Shown piece by piece: positions 1 to 9,379 of a DNA stretch of 19,201 nucleotides. Origin of the DNA: Rhodocollybia butyracea. Its lineage: Eukaryota > Basidiomycota > Agaricomycetes > Agaricales > Omphalotaceae. The stretch covers positions 1-19,201 of the forward strand of contig JADNRY010001003.1 of assembly GCA_015501585.1 (NCBI GenBank). Direction: 5' to 3'. Both the position numbers and the translations under genes were made by a program. The notes beneath the pieces were generated by a model. It saw only the letters and a list, made by a program, of their open reading frames with translations, was not told where the DNA came from and searched no databases. The first letter of the stretch is position 1. Each line of letters starts with the position of its first letter.

Positions 1-12
1 TTGACCACTCAC

Positions 13-1096
13 ATTGAAATCCCTGTGTTGCCGTTGCCAATAATGACACTTTGCAGGTTGAGCACTGGCCGTCCTTCTCGCCTTGCAATGATATTTTGGT
101 CGTAGATTTCGCTAGCGAAAACAGGTAAATATCGACCCTATTAAGGATTTTTAAAGCATGTTTCATTTATTGAAGAAGGAACGACTTACGCCATATGATT
201 CTCCCGACAAGTGTAATGGTCTCCCGTTGAACTGAGTGAAGGTCTCGAAAAAAATCGTGATGAAAGCATGAACATTCTTTGAGGCCTCTTCTGTGGTTTG
301 TATAATTTCGCCATAATCGGCGTAAGAGAAACCAACTCCAACTCTACCATAGTGGCCAGTTAACAAAAATCATGCACCCAAGCGATGGCCAACTTGTGGC
401 AACATACGGTTGATCAAGGAAGAATATATTGGCAGCTTCATTCCAAGAATATGGATTCCAATGGGTACCATTGCTCGAAGTGGAATTCATATCAATACTG
501 CAAGGGCCTAGACCAAAATAAACGTTGGAATTGGTATGTTACATTATTCACATACCCAGTTCCATTAGGAGTCCTACTGAAGAAAGAGCAACCGGGACCT
601 TGAATAATGTATCAAACATGACCAGTTGTTTATGATGACAGATAATTTACCGCCATTAATCCACATCAGAACGTCGTCTAATAAATTAAGTACAATCAGT
701 TCTGGAATCGAGGTCGATTGGAGAAGAAATGACCTCTGGCAGGATCAGTTCGACTTTCAAAGAAGTAGAAAAATAGATGTTTGGCACCCGCATCGACATC
801 CAGGTAACCGGTATACATGCTAGGCTGGGTAATTAAGGATGGACGCTCTGCTTTACAAAACTTACTTGACCGTGGAGTCGCAAAAAGCTGACTTCTTGAT
901 GCGTACGCGATGATTAGGATGACGAGGATGCTGCAAAACCGTGAAGTTATCCAATCGAGAGCAGAAAGATGAAAGCTGGTTGGGCTCGGAAGCCAATAAA
1001 ACTGGGCCCATATGAAAGAGGTCGCTGTGCATTATCATTTCCAGATACTCCTAGAGAGCCAAGTAGCAGCAAGCCGACGATTTTGAGCAGCAACAT
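13..1096 (-). CDS. Carboxypeptidase Y-like serine carboxypeptidase (S10), 5' part, frame-broken
   Basis: Peptidase family S10 enzymes remove C-terminal residues from peptides in the vacuole or outside the cell. Eight exons are proposed: 1096-1049, 975-866, 819-734, 677-651, 598-556, 507-408, 343-190 and 137-13; the next intron starts at 12 and the rest lies beyond the left edge. Exon 1 encodes a signal-peptide-like MLLLKIVGLLLLGSLG. Family blocks then follow in order: TGYLDVDAGAKHLFFYFFES, MWINGGPGC, GLLMELGPC, NPYSWNEAANIFFLDQP, VGVGFSYADYGE, LHLSGESYG (catalytic Ser, exon 7) and GRYLPVFASEIYDQN. The catalytic Asp and His would lie outside the window. Exon 5 needs one extra T removed (TTT at 583-585) to join GGPGCS to VGLLMEL, and the donor at 733 (GTCATT) is weak. 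It may therefore be a pseudogene or contain a sequence error. The 73-nt first intron is an inference; without it the pro-region is also out of frame. Confidence 0.82.
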
Positions 1097-1350
1097 TTAT
1101 AAGATGAAAGTCCGAAAGAACCTTACTTATTGTGCCTCTCAAAAATGCGTATGTCATCCCGACTCTGACCGAAGGGAAGAGAGGTCTTGTGAACCTCGTT
1201 TCTTATCTGATCCTTCAGATTTCTGCTATGACGCAATACTTCGCACACTGATTGGATGATGTTTGGCGATAACGTTTTCACAGTTTCAACCACTACAACT
1301 CTATCGCCGTACGTATCAGCTTTCAGCACCATATCCCACTTCTGCCGCCG

Positions 1351-1468
1351 TATCTTGTTTCTAGGACCACTTTTACCATTACACTTCCGCTGCCACATCT
1401 TGTTTCTAGGACCAGTTTTACTGTTACCTCTGCCACCATATCTTGTTTCTAGGATCACTTTTGCTGTT
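1351..1468. repeat. Three imperfect copies of a ~44-nt tandem repeat
   Basis: The core TCTTGTTTCTAGGA recurs at 1353, 1398 and 1441, spaced 45 and 43 nt. Each copy is preceded by a TGCC-containing block and followed by a T-rich ACTTTTxCTGTTA-like tail. The spacing is not constant modulo 3, so it does not preserve a reading frame. No known element was recognised. Confidence 0.75.
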
Positions 1469-1633
1469 ATGAATGCTATGTATACAGTACAGTACGAGAG
1501 ATTTCTCTCAGTGAAAAGACAATCCTGGGCCATCATACCAATGCTGTTGAATTCGGTTCCTTTTTCTATGTTACAGTGCTTCCTCAGATGATTGGGAAGA
1601 GGTTTAAAACTCGGAAGGCTGCTATATGTTTGA

Positions 1634-1888
1634 TATGCTTGCGAAATGCATGGTGAATTTGTTGATATTGAAGATGATAATATGTTTGAGCATGTTGCCC
1701 AGGCTATAGGCAAGTATTCGGCTCCGCATTGGCTTCTGAGATGATGCAAGTTGATTCAGAATTCTGGTGGAGTTGATCATGTACTTCTTCGGAAGAGTGT
1801 TTTGAAAAAGGTTGAAGGTGTGTTTCATTGCACAGATGAGGATGATGTATCACAGATGGTGAATGCGTTACTCCACTTGTTAGCTTGA
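1634..1888 (+). pseudogene. Decayed reading frame of unknown origin
   Basis: One plus-strand frame is open for 36 codons (starting YACEMHGEFVDIEDDN), then has a TGA at 1742-1744, then continues open for 47 codons in the same frame (including GVDHVLLRKSVLKKVEG) to a TGA at 1886-1888. Both halves have protein-like composition with mixed acidic, basic and hydrophobic residues. There is no good start codon at the left. I do not recognise the family. It could be the relic of a gene or transposon, or chance. The segment just upstream (1450-1590) also holds a protein-like open stretch in another frame. Confidence 0.3.
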
Positions 1889-2478
1889 AGACATTTCTGT
1901 TGATCGACCCAAAACTCATCTGTACATCGTGTAAGTGTTCAAGTTCTTTTGACCTACCGCGATAACTGTAAATCAAAGTGGACATAAACACGTCAAGCTA
2001 TTCACATTCACCTCTGACAAAAATTCAAACTGTAGTTTCATTCCTCAATCGTTAATTTAGTACCATTTTTTGTAATGATAACCAACGCTTTCGCCTATAC
2101 ATCGAAAAAAACTAATAATACAATAACACCATAACATATATGAGCACATGCAATAATTAGCTTATGAAAACACTGGTACAAAACACCGACACTTCACGCG
2201 CACGCCCAACCCGCTACCGACCACCTACTTACAGCAAAGAAAGCAGTCCATCATTCAACCACAACACTGAGCATTATCCTCCACTTCTACAACTAATAAC
2301 CAAAGGAGAAAGTCTGGTTCGGACCCGATCTCAGAGTCGGGGACTTGCCGTGCTTCACACGGCGTTACAGATTTGTAAACGGACGGTACGGTACGGTACG
2401 AACTTGCCGGCGGCAGTCTTCGATTTTTTTTCTGTTGATACACGCCCACTTCCACACAAGCCAACTTGTCTTATCAAC
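1889..2478. other. Upstream region of NOP58, mostly non-coding
   Basis: This is the NOP58-proximal part of the head-to-head spacer between the carboxypeptidase (start about 1096, minus) and NOP58 (2479, plus). It contains a short run of the 5-mer CGGTA at 2384-2399. The NOP58 reading frame is open without a stop back to an ATG at 2164, but that 105-codon extension is basic and low in conserved character, and Nop58 proteins begin at MLVLYET, so it is not treated as coding. Confidence 0.6.
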
Positions 2479-4596
2479 ATGTTGGTCCTCTATGAGACGG
2501 CAATGGGATACTGCCTGTTTAAAATGTCAGACTCTGTAACGAAGATGGAAGAAAGTCAGGTCCGAAAGGAATTCGAGAGCCCAGAATCAGCCAATAAATT
2601 GTATGTGGACAACTAGGAGGCGAAAAAAGCGTTTAACGAAACTAATTTTGATTACTTAGATTAAAGTTGAAGGCTCTCCACCGATTTACTTCAACTGCTA
2701 CGGCTGTAGAAGACATGACCGCACTCCAGGAAGGCAAGCTCGGACCTGGGCTGAAGAAATTTCTGACCGATCAAGTTCTGGGAAAGGGGAAAGGAAAAGA
2801 TTCTCTTTTGGTTGTAGACAAACATCTTGGTACGTCTTGAATCTCATATTTGACTTTTTATTCACCCGCTGCAGCAACGTCCATATCAAAAAAGCTCAGT
2901 ATAAAAGTCGCAGCGTCTGACTCTGAGTATGAGGAGATTTGGCGAGGTATTAGAGGCCAGCTTGCGGCTCTTATAGATGGTTTAGACCCTAAGGATCTTG
3001 CTACTATGAGCCTTGGTCTCGGGCACTCCCTATCCCGGTAGGATTATCCTAATATTGACCTTTCGTGTCCTTTAAACCATTTTCAGCTTCAAAATAAAAT
3101 TCTCACCGGACAAGGTCGATACCATGGTCGTGCAGGCCATTGCTCTATTGGATGACCTTGACAAAGAAATCAACATCTACGCCATGAGGGTCAAAGTACG
3201 TGCTCCGAAACTCCCATTTCTCCGACCATTTTTGATGTCTTTCTTAGGAATGGTATGGATGGCATTTTCCAGAAATGGCTAAAATTATTGTGGACAATAA
3301 CGCTTATGCTAAAGTCGTACAAGCAATGGGTTTGTTGCTCTTGGAGACTTGTTTTTATTTATTTATCTCTGACCTTGGCTCTAGGCTTCCGAACCAACGC
3401 ATCATCAACATCTCTTGCAGCCATCCTCCCCGAAGATCTAGAAGCCGTACTAAAATCCGCCGCCGAAATATCAATGGGCACTGAAATATCTGATTCCGAC
3501 ATGAACCACATCCACTCCCTTTGCGACCAGGTGATTTCGATATCTGCATATCGAACGCAACTTTCCGAATATCTCCGCAATCGTATGACCGCGATTGCAC
3601 CCAACCTTACCGCACTGGTTGGCGAGCTCGTTGGAGCACGGCTAATCAGCCATGCTGGAAGTTTGATCAACCTGGCCAAACATCCGGCAAGTACAGTTCA
3701 GATCCTCGGTGCTGAAAAGGCACTTTTTCGCGCTTTGAAAACCAAGCACGACACGCCTAAGTATGGGCTTATATATCATGTAAGTCCTAGTTTCGTGAGT
3801 TGTTTACAGTGAACTAATTCGCGGACAGGCTTCTCTTATCGGCCAAGCACCTCCCAAGCTCAAGGGTAAAGTGAGCGTTGTTATCTTTCGTATTTGTCCC
3901 CTCTTTTTACGAGCTCGTTTTAGATGGCTCGTATGGTCGCAACGAAAGCCGCTTTGTCTATTCGTGTTGACGCGCTCTCCGACCCAGATGAAAAATCTGA
4001 AGCCGAAGCTCCTTCAATAGGTATTGCACACCGCGCTAAACTCGAGTCTCGGTTACGGGCGCTCGAGTATCAAGACGGTGCTTCCGGTGTTCGCCGGTTT
4101 GGCGACAATGGTCAGAAGCAGCCGAAATTCCAGATGACAGGGGAGACCAAGACGTACAACACTCAGGCAGATCTAGTGCCGACTCAACGTGAGTCTGCTA
4201 TGGAGACGGCAATCAAGGTTGTATTGGACGTGAAAGAGGAGAAAAAACGAGCCAAAGAAGAGCGCAAGGCAAAGAAAAAGGCTGGGAAGGAGAAGGCGCA
4301 GGACTCGGCTGACGTAACAATGGATGTCGATGGTGAAGAGAAGAAGGAGAAGAAGGAGAAAGAGAAGAAGAGAAAGCGGAGAGAAAGCGACGTCAATGGG
4401 GAACATGAGGAAGGGGCAGCCAAGGTAAACATTGTCCATATTTCTTGTGTGCATCAACTAAAGTCATCCATGATGTTAGGATGAGACCGAAGAAGAAAGA
4501 AAAGCACGGAAAAAGGCACGGAAAGCTGAAAAAGCTGCTGCTGGGATACAAACAAATGGCGATTCATCCAAAAAGAAGAAAAAATCTGACGCATGA
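2479..4596 (+). CDS. NOP58: NOP58, box C/D snoRNP core protein
   Basis: NOP58 is a core protein of box C/D snoRNPs, which guide 2'-O-methylation and processing of pre-rRNA in the nucleolus. Nine exons: 2479-2600, 2660-2829, 2875-3037, 3087-3195, 3248-3329, 3385-3779, 3829-3870, 3924-4424 and 4480-4596. They join in frame to 566 codons, matching the family's usual length. The start [14 protein letters not shown] is the family's canonical N-terminus. An N-terminal NOP5NT-like part covers about residues 1-65. The NOSIC segment with [20 protein letters not shown] follows near 160-200. The Nop domain in exons 6-8 contains [20 protein letters not shown] and [20 protein letters not shown]. The tail (about 440-566) is Lys/Glu-rich with [14 protein letters not shown], typical of Nop58 and absent from Nop56 in this form. 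No frame breaks were seen. The nine-exon structure with 47-59 nt introns suits a basidiomycete. Confidence 0.96.
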
Positions 4597-5262
4597 CGAA
4601 GCCTGACAAGCATGATCTGTCTCCTGTCATATATTTTTTCTTTTCTTGTGTTTACTTGTTATGCCAGTTAAGAGCGCACGGTGTTTAATGTTTGTTGATT
4701 ACATCTCTTCATAGTTGATCAAGGTAGATCAAGGCAGAGTTTGAACCTCGTGGCAATCGAGACTGCTCTGCACCTTCTAGACGGATTTCAGTACTCACAT
4801 TTCCTGCGTCGCGAATGCTTGTATGTACCGACATATCGAGAGAGCAGCCCACTCCTCCTACCGAATTCTAGCTTTCTTTTGTTCTTCGGTCCAAGAGTTA
4901 ATTACGAACGGTTACATACCCAAAATACTACCACCTCTTTCAGAGCTTTTCTCTTTCTGACAGCGTCTTCCATCGTTGACCTCCATCGTTAACGATAAGT
5001 GGGTAACTGGTCAATAAATTAATTCTGGGAACGATTCTATGCTACACATTTCAAGTATTTGCACTTCAGCGCCATTGACCATGTCCTCCTTCAGAACAAA
5101 ATTCTCAAAGACCATTGCTAATTGAGCAAGCTTCGTTCGTTGTCGAGTGTTGTAAAATCGAGAGCCTAGCCCATAACACTGCTCCATAGCTTCATGGCCC
5201 AATTTAAGCAAAAAAATGCCATGTTCATGGTTATGCAGAGCTTCTGAATATTTTATTGACAA
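4597..5262. other. Convergent intergenic spacer
   Basis: This lies between the 3' ends of NOP58 (plus) and the DUF262 gene (minus) and presumably holds both terminators and 3' UTRs. A short tandem duplication of GATCAAGGYA occurs near 4717-4736. TCGTTAACGA at 4986-4995 is a 10-bp palindrome beside a direct repeat of CCATCGTT. No gene is supported. Confidence 0.6.
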
Positions 5263-7614
5263 TTACTCTGCCCTTGGGAAATTCGCCGGGTGTCGATCGC
5301 GTGTCGACATTACATATTGTTGGTCCATCATGCTATTCACCTGTTGTACCTCTCTCAAGGCCACTGATACCCCTCTCGGACTTTCGGGAGGTTCAGTTTT
5401 CACAGCGATGGGAGGTACAACTGATAAACGGGCCCTAACATAATCACTGTAAGAACTGGACGAGCTGGACGAGGCCGGAGAGGGAGCTGGAGGAGGAAGA
5501 TAATGTGTGTGTCCGACATAGCCTGCTGGGTAGGGTAAATCAATGATATATTGCCGATCCGTGGGAGGTAGAACATTTTGTTCTGCAGATGGGGCCATCT
5601 GCAGATTTCGCGCCAAATGTGATACTATTCCTGGATTTGCAGAAGAGGGACGTACCGCAGAAGTGGACTCGGAATAGAAAAGTGATTTCCCCGAGGGAAA
5701 AGGGAAAGAATATGAGCTTGGTGAAGTGTTCGCAGCACGAGGCTTTGCGGCAGAGATTGTCGTTGAACGTTTAGATGCTGGTTGTTCAGTACTGGATAAA
5801 TCACGCTTTCGCTTTGGAGAATAAGTGTCGTGAGAGTGCAAAGAGGTCATATGTAACTGCTGAGGATAGTTATCCGAGTCAATAACCATACGCTGATGAG
5901 TTGATTCAGCGTCCAGTGAGCGAAGAGTAGATACTTCAGGTACAGGTGCAGGTCTGGGCGGAGGTACAACTTTGCGGTATGCCTTGACAAACGCGATTAT
6001 CGTTTTGCCTACGCGATCATTCAACCGAATATCTTTATGCTCTTTTCGAACATCGCGACGCATTGCGGAAACAGCAGCTGCAAGTTCAGGTAGTGAAAGC
6101 CTTTCCCCAGGAGAGGCAATAACAGAATGCGCATAAATGAGCACAAGAACGCCAATGATTTCCACTGGGGAAACCTATTAAATCGTTATAACATTAATAT
6201 ACAGGTTGAGGCAGAATAAGCGATGCATACCTTGGGGTACATCTTGAAAGGCTCGGGGTACTCTACCGTAAGCTCTATCAAGATAGAGAACGTCTTTTTT
6301 ATTAAATCTACAAGATCAGCGGATACGGACTCGCTGGGGTCGTTGAGCCATTTTTCAACTTGTGGCAATGTCCCCGCGTTTTTCAGCGAGAGGCCGTTAT
6401 CTACGTTCCACTTCTGTATGACATACACAGCTTGGGCCAAACATCGATAATCAGCTCCTCGAGAGCGCTCCCAGCGAAACGTAGATGCTGCGAGACCATC
6501 TTCTGTGACATACAACTCCTTGAGCTCAGTGATAAACTTGGCGCGACGTGTGTTGAGAACTTTGAGTTTTTCCGCTGAAGATAAGGCCACCCCAAGTTGA
6601 ACTCGCTTTGATGTTGAACATTGAATTGGATAAAAATGAGAGTAGAAAGGCCACTGACTCGAAATATTTCCCGCTCGTCCTCCTCATCTAGGTCCTCATA
6701 TTCTGTACAGCGTATTTGCCGGTTGGCGAAACTCGTTCGGTTTCGTTCAGGAATAATATTCTTTTTTGAACTTTCATCAGCCTTGTACCACCAATTCTTC
6801 AACGTTTCTCTGCAGTACTCAGCGATGAGCAGAAACGACCAAAGAGAGGGAATACATACGGATGTTTCACTAAGGAGAGGAATATTATAAGTAGATTTGT
6901 TACAGTTGCGCGATTTCACGTACAGGGAATCTGGGAGGGTAGTCACAATAAGATTCATATTACAGGAGCAGAAAGACTCACCAGACCATCCATGAAGCTA
7001 CCGATGTCATCATTCAAGATCCTATCATAGAGAAACTATAGTGCTTACAGTTGTAAACTTGTTAAACGTTGCTTCCCATCAAGACAGATCTTCTTTGCTT
7101 CAGTTCCGTTGTCATCGTAGACCACAGCTATGAAGGAGATGATATTTGGTCAACATCAAGATCTTTGAGGAGTTATTTTGAGAGAATTACAAAATATGAT
7201 TGGAGGCATGTAGTGGTTTGTGAAAACACTGTCAATTAGCATCATCTGCTTTTCCATCTTCCATACAACATCTATAGTGAGAGCCACCGTTAGTTAGAGA
7301 CTTTGAGAAAAGGACCAGAACTGTCTACCTCGTTGATACTCTGGATTAACGTCGATGAGGCCTCTTTTAATGTCATCTGCACAAGAGGTTGGATGAAAAT
7401 TACAGATAAATCAACAAAGCGTACCATATAAGCTTCGGACCGAGTAAGATGCATCTCGGGGACGTTTGAGAGCCTTTGGCATATCAAATTCGACATTCGT
7501 CGATCCACGCGTCCGAGTACCACCTATATTGGCCTGGGTAGAAGAGGCAGCGCGGTGTACTGATAACTCGTCATCTTGTGAGGAAACAGAGCTCGAACGC
7601 TCCATTTTGTACAT
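5263..7614 (-). CDS. DUF262 (GmrSD-like N-terminal, ParB/Srx-fold) protein
   Basis: Ten exons: 7614-7425, 7376-7329, 7271-7191, 7127-7049, 6997-6982, 6930-6924, 6869-6860, 6809-6659, 6605-6231 and 6174-5263. They join in frame to 622 codons from MYKMERS, or 619 from the ATG at 7605; the choice is open. The DUF262 signature is clear: PRDASYSVRSLY, then NPEYQRDVVW (about 71-80, counted from 7605), a PPIIF segment, the DGKQRLTS motif (DGKQR near 120-124), FMDGL, CTEYEDLDEEDEREIFRRVQ and GVALSSAEKLKVLN. In bacteria DGQQR-type motifs mark the NTP-binding/nuclease domain of GmrSD type IV restriction systems (family knowledge). The function of the fungal relatives is, to my knowledge, unestablished. 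The C-terminal half is Pro/Ser-rich with PKRKR near 436-440, a possible nuclear signal. Conserved protein is restored only when three microexons are used. No frame breaks. Confidence 0.9.
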
Positions 7615-7647
7615 TCCCACGATTCCTGAAGCAGACCAAAAATTCCA

Positions 7648-7683
7648 CCTTCCTTCCTTCCTTCTTTCCTTCACTTCCTTCCT
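7648..7683. repeat. CCTT-type pyrimidine tract
   Basis: The plus strand has a run of CCTT/CTTT units, about 36 nt, beginning some 35 bp upstream of the DUF262 start at 7614. On the gene's sense strand it is a GGAA-rich purine tract, so it may lie in the core promoter or 5' UTR. Confidence 0.8.
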
Positions 7684-8842
7684 ACAAACGGGAGAAAACA
7701 ATCAATGCAAGCTCCGCAGAGGGAATTAAGGTTGTTCAAGCAAGAGGCAAGGTTACAAGGAATAACAAGAAGATGATGAGGGCTAGTGAGCAAAAGATCC
7801 TTGAAGCGGAGTTTTAAAAACAGACAAGGTTTCCATCAAAAGATGGATGAAAACAAGGTAAGAATTTTCACTCCTGAGTGGTCTGACCAGCTTTTTGGAT
7901 CAAAGTGCCTAAATATACATAGGTTTGATAACTTTGATTTACCCATCCATCCGTGATTCCATTCCATCTGTGATTCCATTCTATCAAGTGCCTCAGTTTT
8001 CAATTACCTGCATGATGGAAGCACCTGGAAGCACCTGGAAGCTCTCAGTTTGAACCTGTTTGAACCCTTAAGAGCTCTAAGACCAATTATAGTACTTATA
8101 TCAATAAGTACCCCACAAATTAACATTGAACAGATTATCAGTGTCAACATGTGTGAAATTTCGACCGCGTATCATTTGAGCAGCATAAGCGAGTGCATGA
8201 GTGCAGTCGTCCTTTGTACCCACAGCTCGCCCACTACAGACTTAGTCTGGGAGTTTGTTCGGGCTCAAGTTCACGCAAAGATGCAACAAGCCACGACTTC
8301 TTGCCAATGTACCAACCGAGGTTTAGCAGTGCGGGCCCTATTCATGTTCACATCTTTATATATGGGAAACCAATCCGTCCGAGGTATGAGGAGACAACGC
8401 TTATGCTGAGCGATTGCAGCAAGTATTTCGAGTCCTATCATCCTACGTATGTGCTTCCTAAGCAGATTCAGTTGAGATATAACATAGAAAATGTTACGCT
8501 CACCGGCTGCCAGTACATAACTTCCCGGATAAGAAAGGCTATCGGCTTGCACCAGCCAAGGTATTTCTGTAATCACACACAGTTGTGTGATGTGTCTGGA
8601 GTAGAGATAACTCTGTAAAGTTAGGTAGATAATGAGAGGTGTTTTGCCTGGGCCTGGGCCGGCGCTCCCACCCGTATATGGAGATGGAGAGTATACTGAA
8701 AGCCCAAAATGAGCCAAAGCTCCATCTCAGAAAACTCGACATCGGCGGGTGGGCTGAACCCCCAAATAGAGTGAGGCGAATAGTCAAGATGGTTAAGCTG
8801 AGTTCAGATTCAATAAGGCCAACTAGTTGTATGCGAAGATAG
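7684..8842. other. Intergenic region with small tandem duplications; no gene seen
   Basis: Short local duplications are visible: GTGATTCCATTC twice at about 7953-7980, GGAAGCACCT twice at 8017-8036, and TTTGAACC twice near 8049-8066. An 8-bp inverted repeat, ATCACACA..TGTGTGAT with a 4-nt loop, lies at 8572-8591. Open stretches of up to 148 codons exist on both strands, but they overlap each other, lack recognisable domains and show no consistent exon structure. Confidence 0.55.
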
Positions 8843-9345
8843 GCATAAAGGCATGAAGATGCTCAGAGGCATAGAGGATGCCCGAAGGCGTAAGGGTGCC
8901 CGGAGGCGTAATGGTGCACAGAGGCGTAGGGGTGCCCAGAGGCGTAATTGGTGGCCGAAAGTGTAATTAGTGCCCGAAGGCGAAATGGTGCCCGAGGGCG
9001 TAATGAGTGCCCAGAGGCGTAATTGGTGCCCGAAGGCGAAATAGTGCCCAGAGGCGTAGTTGGTGCCCGAAGGCGAAATAGTGCCCGGAGGCGTAATAGT
9101 GCCCAGAGGCGTAATGGGTGCCCAAAGGCGTAATGGGTGCCCGAAGGCGTAATGTGTGCCCGAAGGCGTAATGGTGCTTGTAGGCGTAACTGGTGTCCGT
9201 AAGCGTAATGGTGCCTGAGGGCATAAAGAAGGTGCCCAGATGCATAGAGATGTCCAAAGGCATGAAAATCTACAAGGGTGTAAAGATCTAGAAGCACGGA
9301 GAGGCCTGAAGGTATAAAGATGTAAAGGTGTCAGAGGTGTATCAT
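8843..9345. repeat. Minisatellite of 18/19-nt units (about 22 copies)
   Basis: Units follow the pattern GTGCCC-RR-AGGCGWAATNG and are either 18 or 19 nt long, fading into more degenerate copies at both ends. In the middle (about 9011-9083) a 37-nt dimer, one 19-nt plus one 18-nt unit, is itself repeated. The mixture of unit lengths shifts the frame, so the open stretches on the minus strand rotate between RLRAPI-, TPLGTH- and YASGH-like repeats, which argues against coding. It ends just downstream of the gene at 9380-10288. Confidence 0.92.
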
Positions 9346-9379
9346 AGGGAAGAATGGAAATTTGCTTATGAGGATGAGA

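Noticed and set aside
4173..4457. Leucine/serine-rich open frames antisense to NOP58 exon 8
   Set aside because: They are the complement of the Lys/Glu-rich NOP58 tail (AAG/GAG repeats) and have no independent support.
5011..5262. 83-codon open frame on the minus strand just after the DUF262 stop
   Set aside because: It begins with TTG rather than ATG, directly abuts the stop of the upstream gene and has no recognisable domain; best read as 3' UTR.
8050..8787. Overlapping open frames of 80-148 codons on both strands
   Set aside because: No domains, no consistent splice structure, and they compete with each other for the same DNA.
8863..9297. 144- and 98-codon repeat proteins (YASGH/RLRAP-like) on the minus strand
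   Set aside because: They are translations of the 18/19-nt minisatellite; the frame rotates with unit length and no unique coding sequence flanks them.
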